From positions 1 through 6,476 of the forward strand of contig JAZNIU010000032.1 of the NCBI GenBank assembly GCA_045577655.1: 6,476 bases of DNA, written 5' to 3'. Made by a program: the position numbers and the translations under genes. The stretch is from RGIG7450 sp045577655. Its GTDB lineage: Bacteria; Bacillota; Clostridia; RUG12999. Positions within the stretch are counted from its first letter, which is position 1; every line of letters begins with the position of its first letter. The notes under the pieces were generated by a model. That model saw nothing but the letters and a program-made list of their open reading frames with translations, was not told where the DNA came from and did no database searches. Shown here piece by piece: positions 1 to 6,371 of the stretch.

Positions 1-1
1 A

Positions 2-607
2 ATTGACGTTATAGTAATTGACTCGGTTGCAGCGCTTGTTCCCAAAACAGAAATTGAAGGTGAGATGGGTGATGCGGTAGTAGGTCTTCAGGCAAGACTT
101 ATGTCCCAGGCGCTCAGAAAGCTTACAGGTATTGTTAACAAATCCAATACAATAGTTATTTTTATAAATCAGCTGCGTGAAAAAATCGGCGTGATGTTCG
201 GCAATCCTGAAACAACAACAGGCGGCAGAGCGCTTAAGTTCTATTCTTCTGTGAGAATGGAAATCCGTCGTGGCGAAGCAATTAAAAACGGAACAGAAAT
301 CATGGGCAACAGAACAAAAGCAAAAATTGTTAAAAACAAGCTTGCGCCTCCGTTCAAAGAAGCAGAATTTGATATTATGTACGGCGAAGGCATTTCAAAA
401 GCGGGTGAAATTGTTGACCTGGGCGTGAAATTCGGTATTGTATCAAAAAGCGGTTCCTGGTTCTCCTACAAGAATGCAAGAATCGGTCAGGGCCGAGACA
501 ATACAAAACAGTTTATGCTGGACAACCCTGAGGTTATGGACGAAATTGAACTTCTCATCAGAGAAGAAATGGGGCTTGTCCCCGATTTCGGCGATGATGA
601 AGAATGA
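2..607 (+). CDS. recA: Recombinase RecA, 3' part (5' end outside window)
   Basis: RecA forms ATP-dependent filaments on single-stranded DNA, catalyses strand exchange and promotes LexA self-cleavage. The visible 201 residues begin inside the Walker B strand (IVIDS, with the Asp at fragment residue 7), roughly residue 140 of E. coli RecA, so the Walker A loop and N-terminal domain lie to the left of the window. After it come the conserved PKTEIEGEMGD stretch, the L1 region (GLQARLMSQALRKL), the FINQLREKIGVMFGNP segment with the Gln that couples ATP to DNA binding, the L2 loop (NPETTTGGRALKFY), and a C-terminal domain with YGEGISKAGEIVDLGV and IGQGRDN. The protein ends in an acidic tail (PDFGDDEE), which in RecA damps DNA binding. 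The reading frame is open from base 2; the first in-frame ATG at 65 is internal. The stop overlaps the recX start as ATGA. Identification is essentially certain. Confidence 0.98.
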   Translation: MDVIVIDSVAALVPKTEIEGEMGDAVVGLQARLMSQALRKLTGIVNKSNTIVIFINQLREKIGVMFGNPETTTGGRALKFYSSVRMEIRRGEAIKNGTEIMGNRTKAKIVKNKLAPPFKEAEFDIMYGEGISKAGEIVDLGVKFGIVSKSGSWFSYKNARIGQGRDNTKQFMLDNPEVMDEIELLIREEMGLVPDFGDDEE

Positions 608-1206
608 AAATAACCGGGCTTAAATACAGGTCGGGAGGACTTTTTGCGGTTGTTATAGAGGAAAAAGAAACCTTTTTTCTTGAAGATATAACCGTTCACG
701 GTCTGGGACTTAAAAAAGATATGGAGCTGGGAGAAGAGCTCTATGATGAAATAAAAGACATTTCCGGAAAAGAGGGAGCAAAACGCTCGGTTGCAAGAAT
801 TCTTGCTACCGGGCAGAAATCCTCATTCCAGATAAAACAAAAGCTTGCGTTAAAAGGCTTTTCAAAAGAGCATATTGACGAGGCGGTAGCCTTTTTTGAG
901 GAAAAAGGGTTTATAGACGACGAAAAATATGCTGAAAGCTATGTTAAAGATGCGGTAACCCTCAAAAACCACGGAGCTGCGCAGATAAAACACGAGCTTG
1001 CAAAAAGGGGAATATCAGCAGATATTATCAGCAGGGCGACACAGGAGCTTGACGACGGCGACCAGCTGAAAAATCTGATAGAAAAGGAAATGAAGAAAAA
1101 CCCTGACAAAAAGGGGATAGAAAAGCTTAAAAGAAGACTTTTTTCAAAAGGATTTGGTCTTTGGGATATAAACAGAGCGCTTGGAGAGTATGAAAATGAA
1201 ACTTAA
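604..1206 (+). CDS. recX: Regulatory protein RecX
   Basis: RecX binds in the groove of RecA filaments and modulates, usually inhibits, their extension and activity. The 200-residue protein has the family's layout: an N-terminal segment of about 55 residues with beta-like character (FAVVIEEKETFFLEDITV), followed by three helical repeats at about 58-101, 102-150 and 151-195. The diagnostic motif GFIDDEKYAESYV is at residues 102-114. Repeat-type phrases IKQKLALKGFS, IKHELAKRGIS and LKRRLFSKGFG recur at the repeat ends. Length is normal for Gram-positive RecX. The start ATG forms an ATGA overlap with the recA stop and has no clear ribosome binding site upstream (only GATGATGAAGA), so translation is probably coupled to recA. 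Its position directly after recA supports the call. Confidence 0.95.
   Translation: MKITGLKYRSGGLFAVVIEEKETFFLEDITVHGLGLKKDMELGEELYDEIKDISGKEGAKRSVARILATGQKSSFQIKQKLALKGFSKEHIDEAVAFFEEKGFIDDEKYAESYVKDAVTLKNHGAAQIKHELAKRGISADIISRATQELDDGDQLKNLIEKEMKKNPDKKGIEKLKRRLFSKGFGLWDINRALGEYENET
1183..1188 (+). promoter_or_regulatory. Ribosome binding site deciding the rimO start
   Basis: GGAGAG lies inside the 3' end of recX. It sits 7 bases before the ATG at 1196, a normal spacing, but only 1 base before the ATG at 1190 and downstream of the TTG at 1181. This favours 1196 as the rimO start. Confidence 0.7.
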
Positions 1207-2515
1207 AATTGGGTTTGTGTCGCTTGGGTGTCCGAAAAACCTGACAGACACCGAAACAATGATAGGAATACTAAAACCGGAATGTGAAATTGTGTCGGCG
1301 CCCGAGGAGGCAGACATAATAATAGTGAACACCTGCGGGTTTATTGAAAGTGCAAAACAGGAGTCGATAGACACCATCATTGAAATGGGGAAATACAAGG
1401 AAACAGGCTGTCTTAAAAAGCTTGTTGTAACAGGCTGCCTGGCGCAGAGATATGCAGCAGAAATTTTGGAGCAGCTGCCCGAGGTTGATGCAGTTGTGGG
1501 CACAACCGGATATGTGGATATCAAACAGGTTATAAACGACACAATAGAAGACAAAAAAGTTTCCCACCTGCCTGACATTGACAGGGAAATTCCGGAAACG
1601 GAAGAAAGATTTTTGACCACACCGCCCCATTTTGCATATCTTAAAGTTGCAGATGGGTGCGACAATCATTGTACCTACTGCATAATTCCCAAGCTTCGCG
1701 GCAAATTTCGCAGCAGAAAAATGGAAGATGTTGTGGCCGAGGCGGTGCGTCTTGCAAAAAAAGGTGTTTCCGAGATTATTCTTATTGCCCAGGACACAAC
1801 AAAATACGGTATGGATTTATATGGCAGCCAGAAGCTGCATACACTTATAGAAAAGATTTCCGAAATAGACGGGATAAAATGGATAAGACTGCACTATTGC
1901 TATCCCGAACTGATATACCCCGAGCTTATTTCTGTTATTGCAGAGAATGACAAGGTGTGCAAATATCTTGACATTCCCATTCAGCACGCATCTGACAGTG
2001 TGCTTAAAAAAATGGGCAGAAAAACCACAAAAAAAGAATGTGAAGCTCTTATTTTAGGTCTTCGCGAAAAAGTGCCGGGGATAACGCTTCGAAGCACATT
2101 TATAACAGGTTTCCCGGGCGAAACGGAAGAAGATTTTGAAACTTTGGAAAAGTTCATTTCAGAAATGAAATTTGACAGAGTGGGCGTTTTTGCCTATTCA
2201 GCAGAAGAGGGCACTTCGGCAGCAAATCTGCCGGACCAGGTTGATGAGGAGATAAAAGAGGCAAGAAGAAACAGACTTATGATGCTTCAGCAGAAAATTT
2301 CCTATCAGAACAACAAAGCCAAATGCGGCAAAATCCTTTCTGTTATCACAGAAGATTTTCTCGACGGGCTTTATGTTGGCAGAAGCCAGGGCGATTCGCC
2401 GGAAATTGACGGGGTTGTCCTTTTTGAAAGTGCAAAAGAACATAAAGCGGGCGATATTGTAACCGTTAAAATTACAGAAGCAGACCAATATGATTTAAGG
2501 GGAGAGGAAATATGA
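1196..2515 (+). CDS. rimO: Ribosomal protein S12 methylthiotransferase RimO
   Basis: RimO is a radical-SAM enzyme with two 4Fe-4S clusters that adds a methylthio group to the beta carbon of a conserved Asp of ribosomal protein S12. Starting at 1196 the protein has 439 residues, the usual family length. The N-terminal UPF0004 domain carries the three cluster cysteines C12 (SLGCPKN), C47 (VNTCGFI) and C81 (VTGCLAQRY). The radical-SAM CxxxCxxC motif is C155, C159 and C162 (DGCDNHCTYCIIP), followed by LRGKFRSR, the SAM-domain strand IILIAQDTTKYG, LDIPIQHAS and FITGFPGE. A TRAM RNA/protein-binding domain fills about residues 375-439. RimO rather than the tRNA enzyme MiaB is indicated by the opening VSLGCPKN, by IIPKLRGKFRSR and by LHYCYPE. 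In-frame TTG 1181 and ATG 1190 are alternative starts with poorer ribosome binding site spacing. The gene overlaps recX by 11 bases and pgsA by 4. Confidence 0.96.
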   Translation: MKLKIGFVSLGCPKNLTDTETMIGILKPECEIVSAPEEADIIIVNTCGFIESAKQESIDTIIEMGKYKETGCLKKLVVTGCLAQRYAAEILEQLPEVDAVVGTTGYVDIKQVINDTIEDKKVSHLPDIDREIPETEERFLTTPPHFAYLKVADGCDNHCTYCIIPKLRGKFRSRKMEDVVAEAVRLAKKGVSEIILIAQDTTKYGMDLYGSQKLHTLIEKISEIDGIKWIRLHYCYPELIYPELISVIAENDKVCKYLDIPIQHASDSVLKKMGRKTTKKECEALILGLREKVPGITLRSTFITGFPGETEEDFETLEKFISEMKFDRVGVFAYSAEEGTSAANLPDQVDEEIKEARRNRLMMLQQKISYQNNKAKCGKILSVITEDFLDGLYVGRSQGDSPEIDGVVLFESAKEHKAGDIVTVKITEADQYDLRGEEI

Positions 2516-3063
2516 ATTTGCCAAACAAACTGACAGTTCTCAGAGTAATTCTGATACCTGTGTTTATAGTGCTTGCTCTTATGAAAGGCTCTTCTTTTGA
2601 AATTGCAGCGCTTTTAGTATTCTGGATTGCATCATTTACCGATTTTCTTGACGGCAAAATTGCAAGAGACAGAGGACTTGTAACCAATTTCGGCAAGTTT
2701 ATGGACCCGCTTGCTGACAAACTGCTTGTAACGGCGGCGCTTGTAGTGCTTGCTCTTGCAAAACCGGCATATATATGGGTGCTGTTTATAATAACAGTCA
2801 GAGAATATATTGTTCTTGGAGTAAGACTTGTGGCGGCAGATGGCGGAACGGTTATAGCTGCAAGCATGTGGGGAAAAGTTAAGACGGTGGTACAGATGGT
2901 GGTTATAAGCATAGGTCTTTTCCCGTTTGAAATAGGGCAGAACATAGTCCTTTGCGGAGGAACTACCATTTTGGATATTTTAATGTATTTTACAGCGGCA
3001 CTCACAGTTGTGTCCGGCTGGGACTATCTTGGTAAAAATCTTAATATGTTTAAACAGCTGTAG
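2512..3063 (+). CDS. pgsA: CDP-diacylglycerol--glycerol-3-phosphate 3-phosphatidyltransferase
   Basis: This integral membrane enzyme transfers the phosphatidyl group of CDP-diacylglycerol to glycerol-3-phosphate, giving phosphatidylglycerophosphate, the committed step to phosphatidylglycerol and cardiolipin. The CDP-alcohol phosphotransferase signature is complete: D44, D47, G48, A51, R52, G61, D65 and D69 (DFLDGKIAR then GKFMDPLADK). The PgsA-typical MWGKVKTVVQM follows at 119-129. Hydrophobic segments at about 8-24, 29-45, 71-95, 121-138 and 150-169 fit the multi-pass fold; the N-terminal MNLPNKLTVLR is typical of PgsA. Length (183 residues) is normal. The start ATG overlaps the rimO stop (ATGA), with a strong AAGGGGAG ribosome binding site 7 bases upstream. 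Another CDP-alcohol transferase is formally possible, but the sequence and the rimO-pgsA pairing point to PgsA. Confidence 0.95.
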   Translation: MNLPNKLTVLRVILIPVFIVLALMKGSSFEIAALLVFWIASFTDFLDGKIARDRGLVTNFGKFMDPLADKLLVTAALVVLALAKPAYIWVLFIITVREYIVLGVRLVAADGGTVIAASMWGKVKTVVQMVVISIGLFPFEIGQNIVLCGGTTILDILMYFTAALTVVSGWDYLGKNLNMFKQL

Positions 3064-3067
3064 GAGG
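3062..3067 (+). promoter_or_regulatory. Ribosome binding site of the phosphorylase gene, overlapping the pgsA stop
   Basis: A perfect AGGAGG includes the last two bases of the pgsA TAG stop codon. It stands 10 bases before a GTG at 3078, supporting that non-ATG start. Confidence 0.75.
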
Positions 3068-3077
3068 ATTTAACAGA

Positions 3078-3887
3078 GTGGAAAAGGAACGAAAAGCGGC
3101 GGGCTTTCTTGCGGCAAGACTTGAAAACATTCCTGAAATTGCTGTTGTTCTGGGTTCGGGACTGGGCGGTTTCGCAGAAGAAATAACAGAGAAAAAAGTT
3201 TTTGGATACAGTGAAATACCGGGCTTTTTAACTTCCACAGTTCCCGGCCATGCAGGAAAACTCATCTGCGGTAAAATGGTAGGGAAAGATGTTTGCTGTA
3301 TGGCGGGCAGATTTCATTTTTATGAAGGCTACTCAATGCGGGATATAACTTTTTATATCCGTGTTTTAAAGCTGCTCGGCGTTAAACGGATTATACTGAC
3401 AAATGCATCGGGCGGCATAAACAAAGATTTTGTTCCCGGCGACTTAATGGTTATCCGTGACCATATAAAGTTTTTTGACGATTCACCGCTTCGTGGGGAA
3501 AACTTTGAAGAACTTGGCCCAAGGTTTAACGATATGTCTGCGGCATATTCGCCTCTTTTAAGAGAAAAGGCGATGGAAGCGGCAAAAAAGGAAAACATCC
3601 GGCTTAAAGAAGGGGTATATGCATTTATGCCCGGTCCCAGCTATGAAACTCCGGCAGAAATAAAAATGCTTTCGATTGTGGGTGCGGACGCAGTTGGTAT
3701 GTCCACCGTACCGGAGGTTATTTCAGCGGCGCATTGCGGTATGGAAGTGCTGGGAATCTCCTGCATAACCAATATGGCGGCAGGAATATCGGAAAGTGCC
3801 TTGTCCCACGAGGAAGTAAAAGTGGTTGCACAGGAAAATGCAGAAAAAATAAAAGGACTTCTAAAAAGCATTATAACTATAATATAA
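3078..3887 (+). CDS. Purine nucleoside phosphorylase, trimeric (PNP/MTAP family)
   Basis: The enzyme cleaves purine (deoxy)nucleosides with phosphate to free base and (deoxy)ribose-1-phosphate in purine salvage, and acts in the cytoplasm. All family motifs are present over 269 residues: phosphate-binding VLGSGLGGF (24-32), PGHAGKL with H58, AGRFHFYEGY (76-85), LTNASGGIN (107-115), GPSYETPAE with E190, VGMSTVPE with M208 and S209, and CITN with N232 followed by H244 (SHEEV). By comparison with human PNP these match E201, M219, S220, N243 and H257. The Glu/Asn pair favours 6-oxopurines (inosine, guanosine) over the Ser/Asp pocket of methylthioadenosine phosphorylase. The start is GTG behind a perfect AGGAGG; the next in-frame ATG codons are deep inside the protein. 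It lies 14 bases after pgsA and 12 before cysE. Names in use include punA, pupG and deoD, so I give no symbol. Confidence 0.93.
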   Translation: MEKERKAAGFLAARLENIPEIAVVLGSGLGGFAEEITEKKVFGYSEIPGFLTSTVPGHAGKLICGKMVGKDVCCMAGRFHFYEGYSMRDITFYIRVLKLLGVKRIILTNASGGINKDFVPGDLMVIRDHIKFFDDSPLRGENFEELGPRFNDMSAAYSPLLREKAMEAAKKENIRLKEGVYAFMPGPSYETPAEIKMLSIVGADAVGMSTVPEVISAAHCGMEVLGISCITNMAAGISESALSHEEVKVVAQENAEKIKGLLKSIITII

Positions 3888-3899
3888 CGAGGTATAAAT

Positions 3900-4538
3900 A
3901 TGGGGTTATTATATGACATCAAAGCAATAAAAGAACGTGACCCGGCGGCAAAAAGCGGAATCGAAGTTTTTTTTCTTTACCCCGGACTTCACGCTATTAT
4001 GTGGCACAGACTGGCACACGGACTTTATAAAATAAAGTTTTTCTTTATGGCACGACTTGTGTCCCAGCTTGTCAAATTTTTTACGGGGATAGAAATTCAT
4101 CCGGGCGCAAAAATCGGCAGAGGTGTGTTTATTGACCACGGAACAGGCGTGGTGATAGGCGAAACTGCTGAAATTGGCGACGGATGTACAATATACCAGA
4201 ATTCCACAATGGGCGGAACAGGAAAAGAAACAGGCAAACGCCACCCCACTCTCGGAGCAAACGTTATGGTGGGCGCCGGCGCAAAGGTGCTTGGTCCGAT
4301 AAATGTTGGCGAAGGGTCTAAAATTGCAGCGGGTGCGGTTGTTTTAAGCGATGTTCCGGCAGGGTCCACCTGTGTGGGTGTTCCTGCAAGAATTGTGCGG
4401 ATAGACGGAATAAAAACAGCAGAGCTTGACCAGATTCATCTTCCTGACCCGGTTTCTATGGAACTTTGCAGGATGAACGTTGAGCTTGAAAGAATAAAAA
4501 AACAGTTGCAACAGAGCAACGGAGGGGAGGACAAATAA
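3900..4538 (+). CDS. cysE: Serine O-acetyltransferase, short form
   Basis: CysE transfers acetyl from acetyl-CoA to L-serine, giving O-acetylserine, the carbon skeleton for cysteine. The 212-residue protein opens with a short helical domain (about 1-62: DIKAIKERDPAAKSG, MWHRLAHGLY), lacking the longer N-terminal part of the 273-residue E. coli enzyme, as is usual in Bacillota. A left-handed beta-helix of hexapeptide repeats covers about 63-165 (IHPGAKIGRGVFIDHGTG, IGETAEIGDG, VGAGAKVLG, IAAGAVVLSD, VGVPARIV). Catalytic D79-H80 (FIDHGTG) and H115 (KRHPTL) are present. The tail 187-205 is a probable coiled helix and the protein ends in GGEDK. Its ribosome binding site is CGAGGT, 7 bases upstream of the ATG. 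It overlaps cysS by one base (TAATG). The GTGKETGKRHPTLG signature separates it from other hexapeptide acetyltransferases. Confidence 0.96.
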   Translation: MGLLYDIKAIKERDPAAKSGIEVFFLYPGLHAIMWHRLAHGLYKIKFFFMARLVSQLVKFFTGIEIHPGAKIGRGVFIDHGTGVVIGETAEIGDGCTIYQNSTMGGTGKETGKRHPTLGANVMVGAGAKVLGPINVGEGSKIAAGAVVLSDVPAGSTCVGVPARIVRIDGIKTAELDQIHLPDPVSMELCRMNVELERIKKQLQQSNGGEDK

Positions 4539-5938
4539 TGAAACTGTATAACAGTATGACAAGAAAAAAGGAAGAATTTGTTCCTATAGAAGAGGGTAAG
4601 GTGAGCATGTATTCCTGCGGACCCACCGTGTATAACTATTTTCATATAGGAAACGCAAGACCGTTTATTATATTTGACACTCTTCGCAGATATTTTGAAT
4701 ATACCGGAATGAAAGTTAAATTCGTTCAGAATTTTACAGATATAGACGATAAAATGATTAACAAGGCAAACGAAATGGGCATAACAGTTAAAGAGCTTGC
4801 CCAGCAGTTTATCGGCGAATATTTCACAGACGCCGAGGGGCTTGGAATAAAAAAAGCAACAGTTCACCCTTGCGCAACCGACAATATTGACGCCATAATA
4901 AACATTGTTAAAAAGCTGGAAGACAAAGGTTTTGCCTATGAGGTTGACGGCGACGTTTATTTTTCCACAAAAAAATTTGCCGAATATGGCAAACTGTCCC
5001 ACCAGCCGCTTGACGAGCTGGAGTCGGGCGCAAGAATAGGCGTTGACGAAAGAAAAAACGACCCGATGGATTTTGCTCTCTGGAAAAAACAGAAACCGGG
5101 CGAACCTGCATGGGAAAGTCCGTGGGGCATGGGCAGACCGGGCTGGCACATTGAATGTTCTGCAATGGCAAATAAGTTCCTGGGTGAAACCATAGACATT
5201 CACAGCGGTGGAAAAGACCTCATCTTCCCTCACCACGAGAATGAAATTGCACAGAGCGAATGTGCAAACGGCAAACCTTTTGCACGCTACTGGCTGCACA
5301 ACGGCTATATAAACGTGGACAACCAGAAAATGTCCAAATCGCTCGGCAACTTTTTCACTGTCCGTGACGTTGCAAAAGAATATGATTATGAAGTTATAAG
5401 ATTTTTTATGCTTTCAGCACACTACCGCAACCCGATAAACTTCTCAAAAGAGCTTATCGAACAGGCAAAAAGTGCACTTGGCAGAATATACACCTGTCTT
5501 GAAAATCTGCAGTTTATGGCTGACGGAGGTCTGGAAGGCGCACCGTCAGCTGCTGAAAATGAAGATTTTAACGAAATTGCAGCATTTAAACAGAACTTTA
5601 AAGATGCAATGGACGACGATCTTAACACAGCAGATGCAATCAGCGTAATTTTTGATATTGTTAAAACGGTGAACCTCAAAACCGCAGAGGGCAAATTCAC
5701 AAAAGCGCACATAACCAGAATTATAGATTTAATAAAAGAGCTTGGCGGAGTTCTGGGTATTCTGGGAAAAGAAATCAAAAAACCCATCCCTGCAGACATT
5801 CAGGAGCTGATAGACAAGCGAACAGAAGCAAGAAAAAACAAGGATTTTGCCGAATCGGACAGAATCCGCGATTTGCTTCTTGAAAAGGGCGTAACCTTAA
5901 AAGACACACGCGAGGGTGTGCAGGTAATTTTTTCATAA
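4538..5938 (+). CDS. cysS: Cysteinyl-tRNA synthetase
   Basis: This class I synthetase charges tRNA-Cys with cysteine. The 466-residue protein has the standard length and domain order. The Rossmann catalytic domain carries CGPTVYNYFHIGNARP, with the HIGH-type motif HIGN at 36-39, and KMSKS at 264-268. The zinc ligands that select cysteine thiolate are C27, C207 (HIECSAM), H232 and E236 (FPHHENE), all conserved. Also typical are NFTDIDDKMI (65-74), WHIECSAM (203-210) and DIHSGGKDLIFPHHENEIA. A helical DALR-type anticodon-stem domain follows, with the C-terminal RTEARKNKDFAESDRIRD helices and a final GVTLKDTREGVQV. The start ATG shares its A with the cysE stop, behind a strong GGAGGGGAGG with the last GGAGG 7 bases upstream. 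With no gap before it there is no room for the cysteine T-box leader often found ahead of Bacillota cysE-cysS units. Confidence 0.98.
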   Translation: MKLYNSMTRKKEEFVPIEEGKVSMYSCGPTVYNYFHIGNARPFIIFDTLRRYFEYTGMKVKFVQNFTDIDDKMINKANEMGITVKELAQQFIGEYFTDAEGLGIKKATVHPCATDNIDAIINIVKKLEDKGFAYEVDGDVYFSTKKFAEYGKLSHQPLDELESGARIGVDERKNDPMDFALWKKQKPGEPAWESPWGMGRPGWHIECSAMANKFLGETIDIHSGGKDLIFPHHENEIAQSECANGKPFARYWLHNGYINVDNQKMSKSLGNFFTVRDVAKEYDYEVIRFFMLSAHYRNPINFSKELIEQAKSALGRIYTCLENLQFMADGGLEGAPSAAENEDFNEIAAFKQNFKDAMDDDLNTADAISVIFDIVKTVNLKTAEGKFTKAHITRIIDLIKELGGVLGILGKEIKKPIPADIQELIDKRTEARKNKDFAESDRIRDLLLEKGVTLKDTREGVQVIFS

Positions 5939-5949
5939 GGGATGATTTT

Positions 5950-6330
5950 ATGACAGACTTTTCGCAATATGGTGCGCTTGCGCTTGCATATATGGGCGAC
6001 TGTGTTTATGAAATAAAAGTGCGAGAGTTTTTGATGAAACAGGCAAATATGCCGGTGAACACTCTTCACAAAATGGCAAAAAAATATGTTTCTGCAGCTT
6101 CGCAGAGCAAATATATGGACAAGCTTATGCCTCATCTGACAGAAGAGGAGGAAAGTGTGTATCACCGTGGCAGAAATGCAAAACCGCACACCACACCAAA
6201 AAATATGACCCTGGCAGATTATAAAAAAGCAACCGGACTTGAAGCGCTTATGGGCTATCTTCATCTCGCCGGGAAAGAGGACAGGGTTGACCAGCTTATG
6301 AAAATAATATTTGAAGAAAGCGACGGGTAA
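5950..6330 (+). CDS. mrnC: Mini-ribonuclease III (Mini-III)
   Basis: Mini-III is an RNase III-type catalytic domain without the double-stranded-RNA-binding domain; in Bacillus it trims 23S rRNA precursor at both ends. The 126-residue protein contains the dimeric RNase III fold signatures: ALAYMGDCVYE (11-21) with the metal-binding D17 and E21, YHRGRNAKPHT (71-81), which replaces the usual dsRBD function in substrate contact, and DYKKATGLEALMGYLHL (90-106) with acidic E98. It is a little shorter than the roughly 140-residue B. subtilis protein because the N-terminus begins just before the first helix; the core is complete. The start follows cysS by 11 bases with AAGGGA 7 bases upstream. The cysS-mrnC pairing is widespread in Bacillota and supports the call. 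It is the last gene of the plus-strand string. Confidence 0.94.
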   Translation: MTDFSQYGALALAYMGDCVYEIKVREFLMKQANMPVNTLHKMAKKYVSAASQSKYMDKLMPHLTEEEESVYHRGRNAKPHTTPKNMTLADYKKATGLEALMGYLHLAGKEDRVDQLMKIIFEESDG

Positions 6331-6339
6331 AACCGTAAA

Positions 6340-6371
6340 AAAGGTCGTAGCATTTTTGTGCTACGACCTTT
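6340..6371. terminator. Bidirectional hairpin terminator between mrnC and the converging transposase gene
   Basis: The arms AAAGGTCGTAGCA (6340-6352) and TGCTACGACCTTT (6359-6371) pair perfectly over 13 bp around a 6-base loop (TTTTTG). Read on the minus strand the stem is followed by a run of six T (complement of 6337-6342), a canonical intrinsic terminator for the transposase gene. Read on the plus strand the T-run is weak (CCTTTAATCATT), so it may stop the mrnC transcript less efficiently or mainly protect its 3' end. It starts 9 bases after the mrnC stop, and the right arm contains two bases of the transposase stop codon. Confidence 0.85.

Noticed and set aside
1144..1669. Two minus-strand open frames (173 and 132 codons) opposite the rimO N-terminal region
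   Set aside because: They have no recognisable domains, have Ser- or Cys/Phe-rich composition, and cover fully conserved RimO cysteine motifs. They are shadows.
2472..3005. 177-codon minus-strand open frame opposite pgsA
   Set aside because: It mirrors the PgsA hydrophobic coding pattern, has Ser/Thr-rich low-complexity composition and no motif, and pgsA itself is complete.
1196..3887. Idea that the phosphorylase recycles 5'-deoxyadenosine or methylthioadenosine made by radical-SAM RimO
   Set aside because: The pocket residues E190 and N232 match guanosine/inosine phosphorylases rather than the Ser/Asp pair of methylthioadenosine phosphorylase. Adjacency alone is not enough.
3888..3899. Possible T-box riboswitch ahead of cysE-cysS
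   Set aside because: Only 12 bases separate the phosphorylase gene from cysE and none separate cysE from cysS, so no leader RNA of the needed size exists here.
4436..5299. 287-codon open frame on the minus strand opposite cysE and cysS
   Set aside because: It is in exact antiparallel register with cysS codons and stays open because TTA, CTA and TCA are scarce in cysS. The predicted protein is rich in Cys, Phe and Val with no recognisable motif, and both sense genes are intact and certain.
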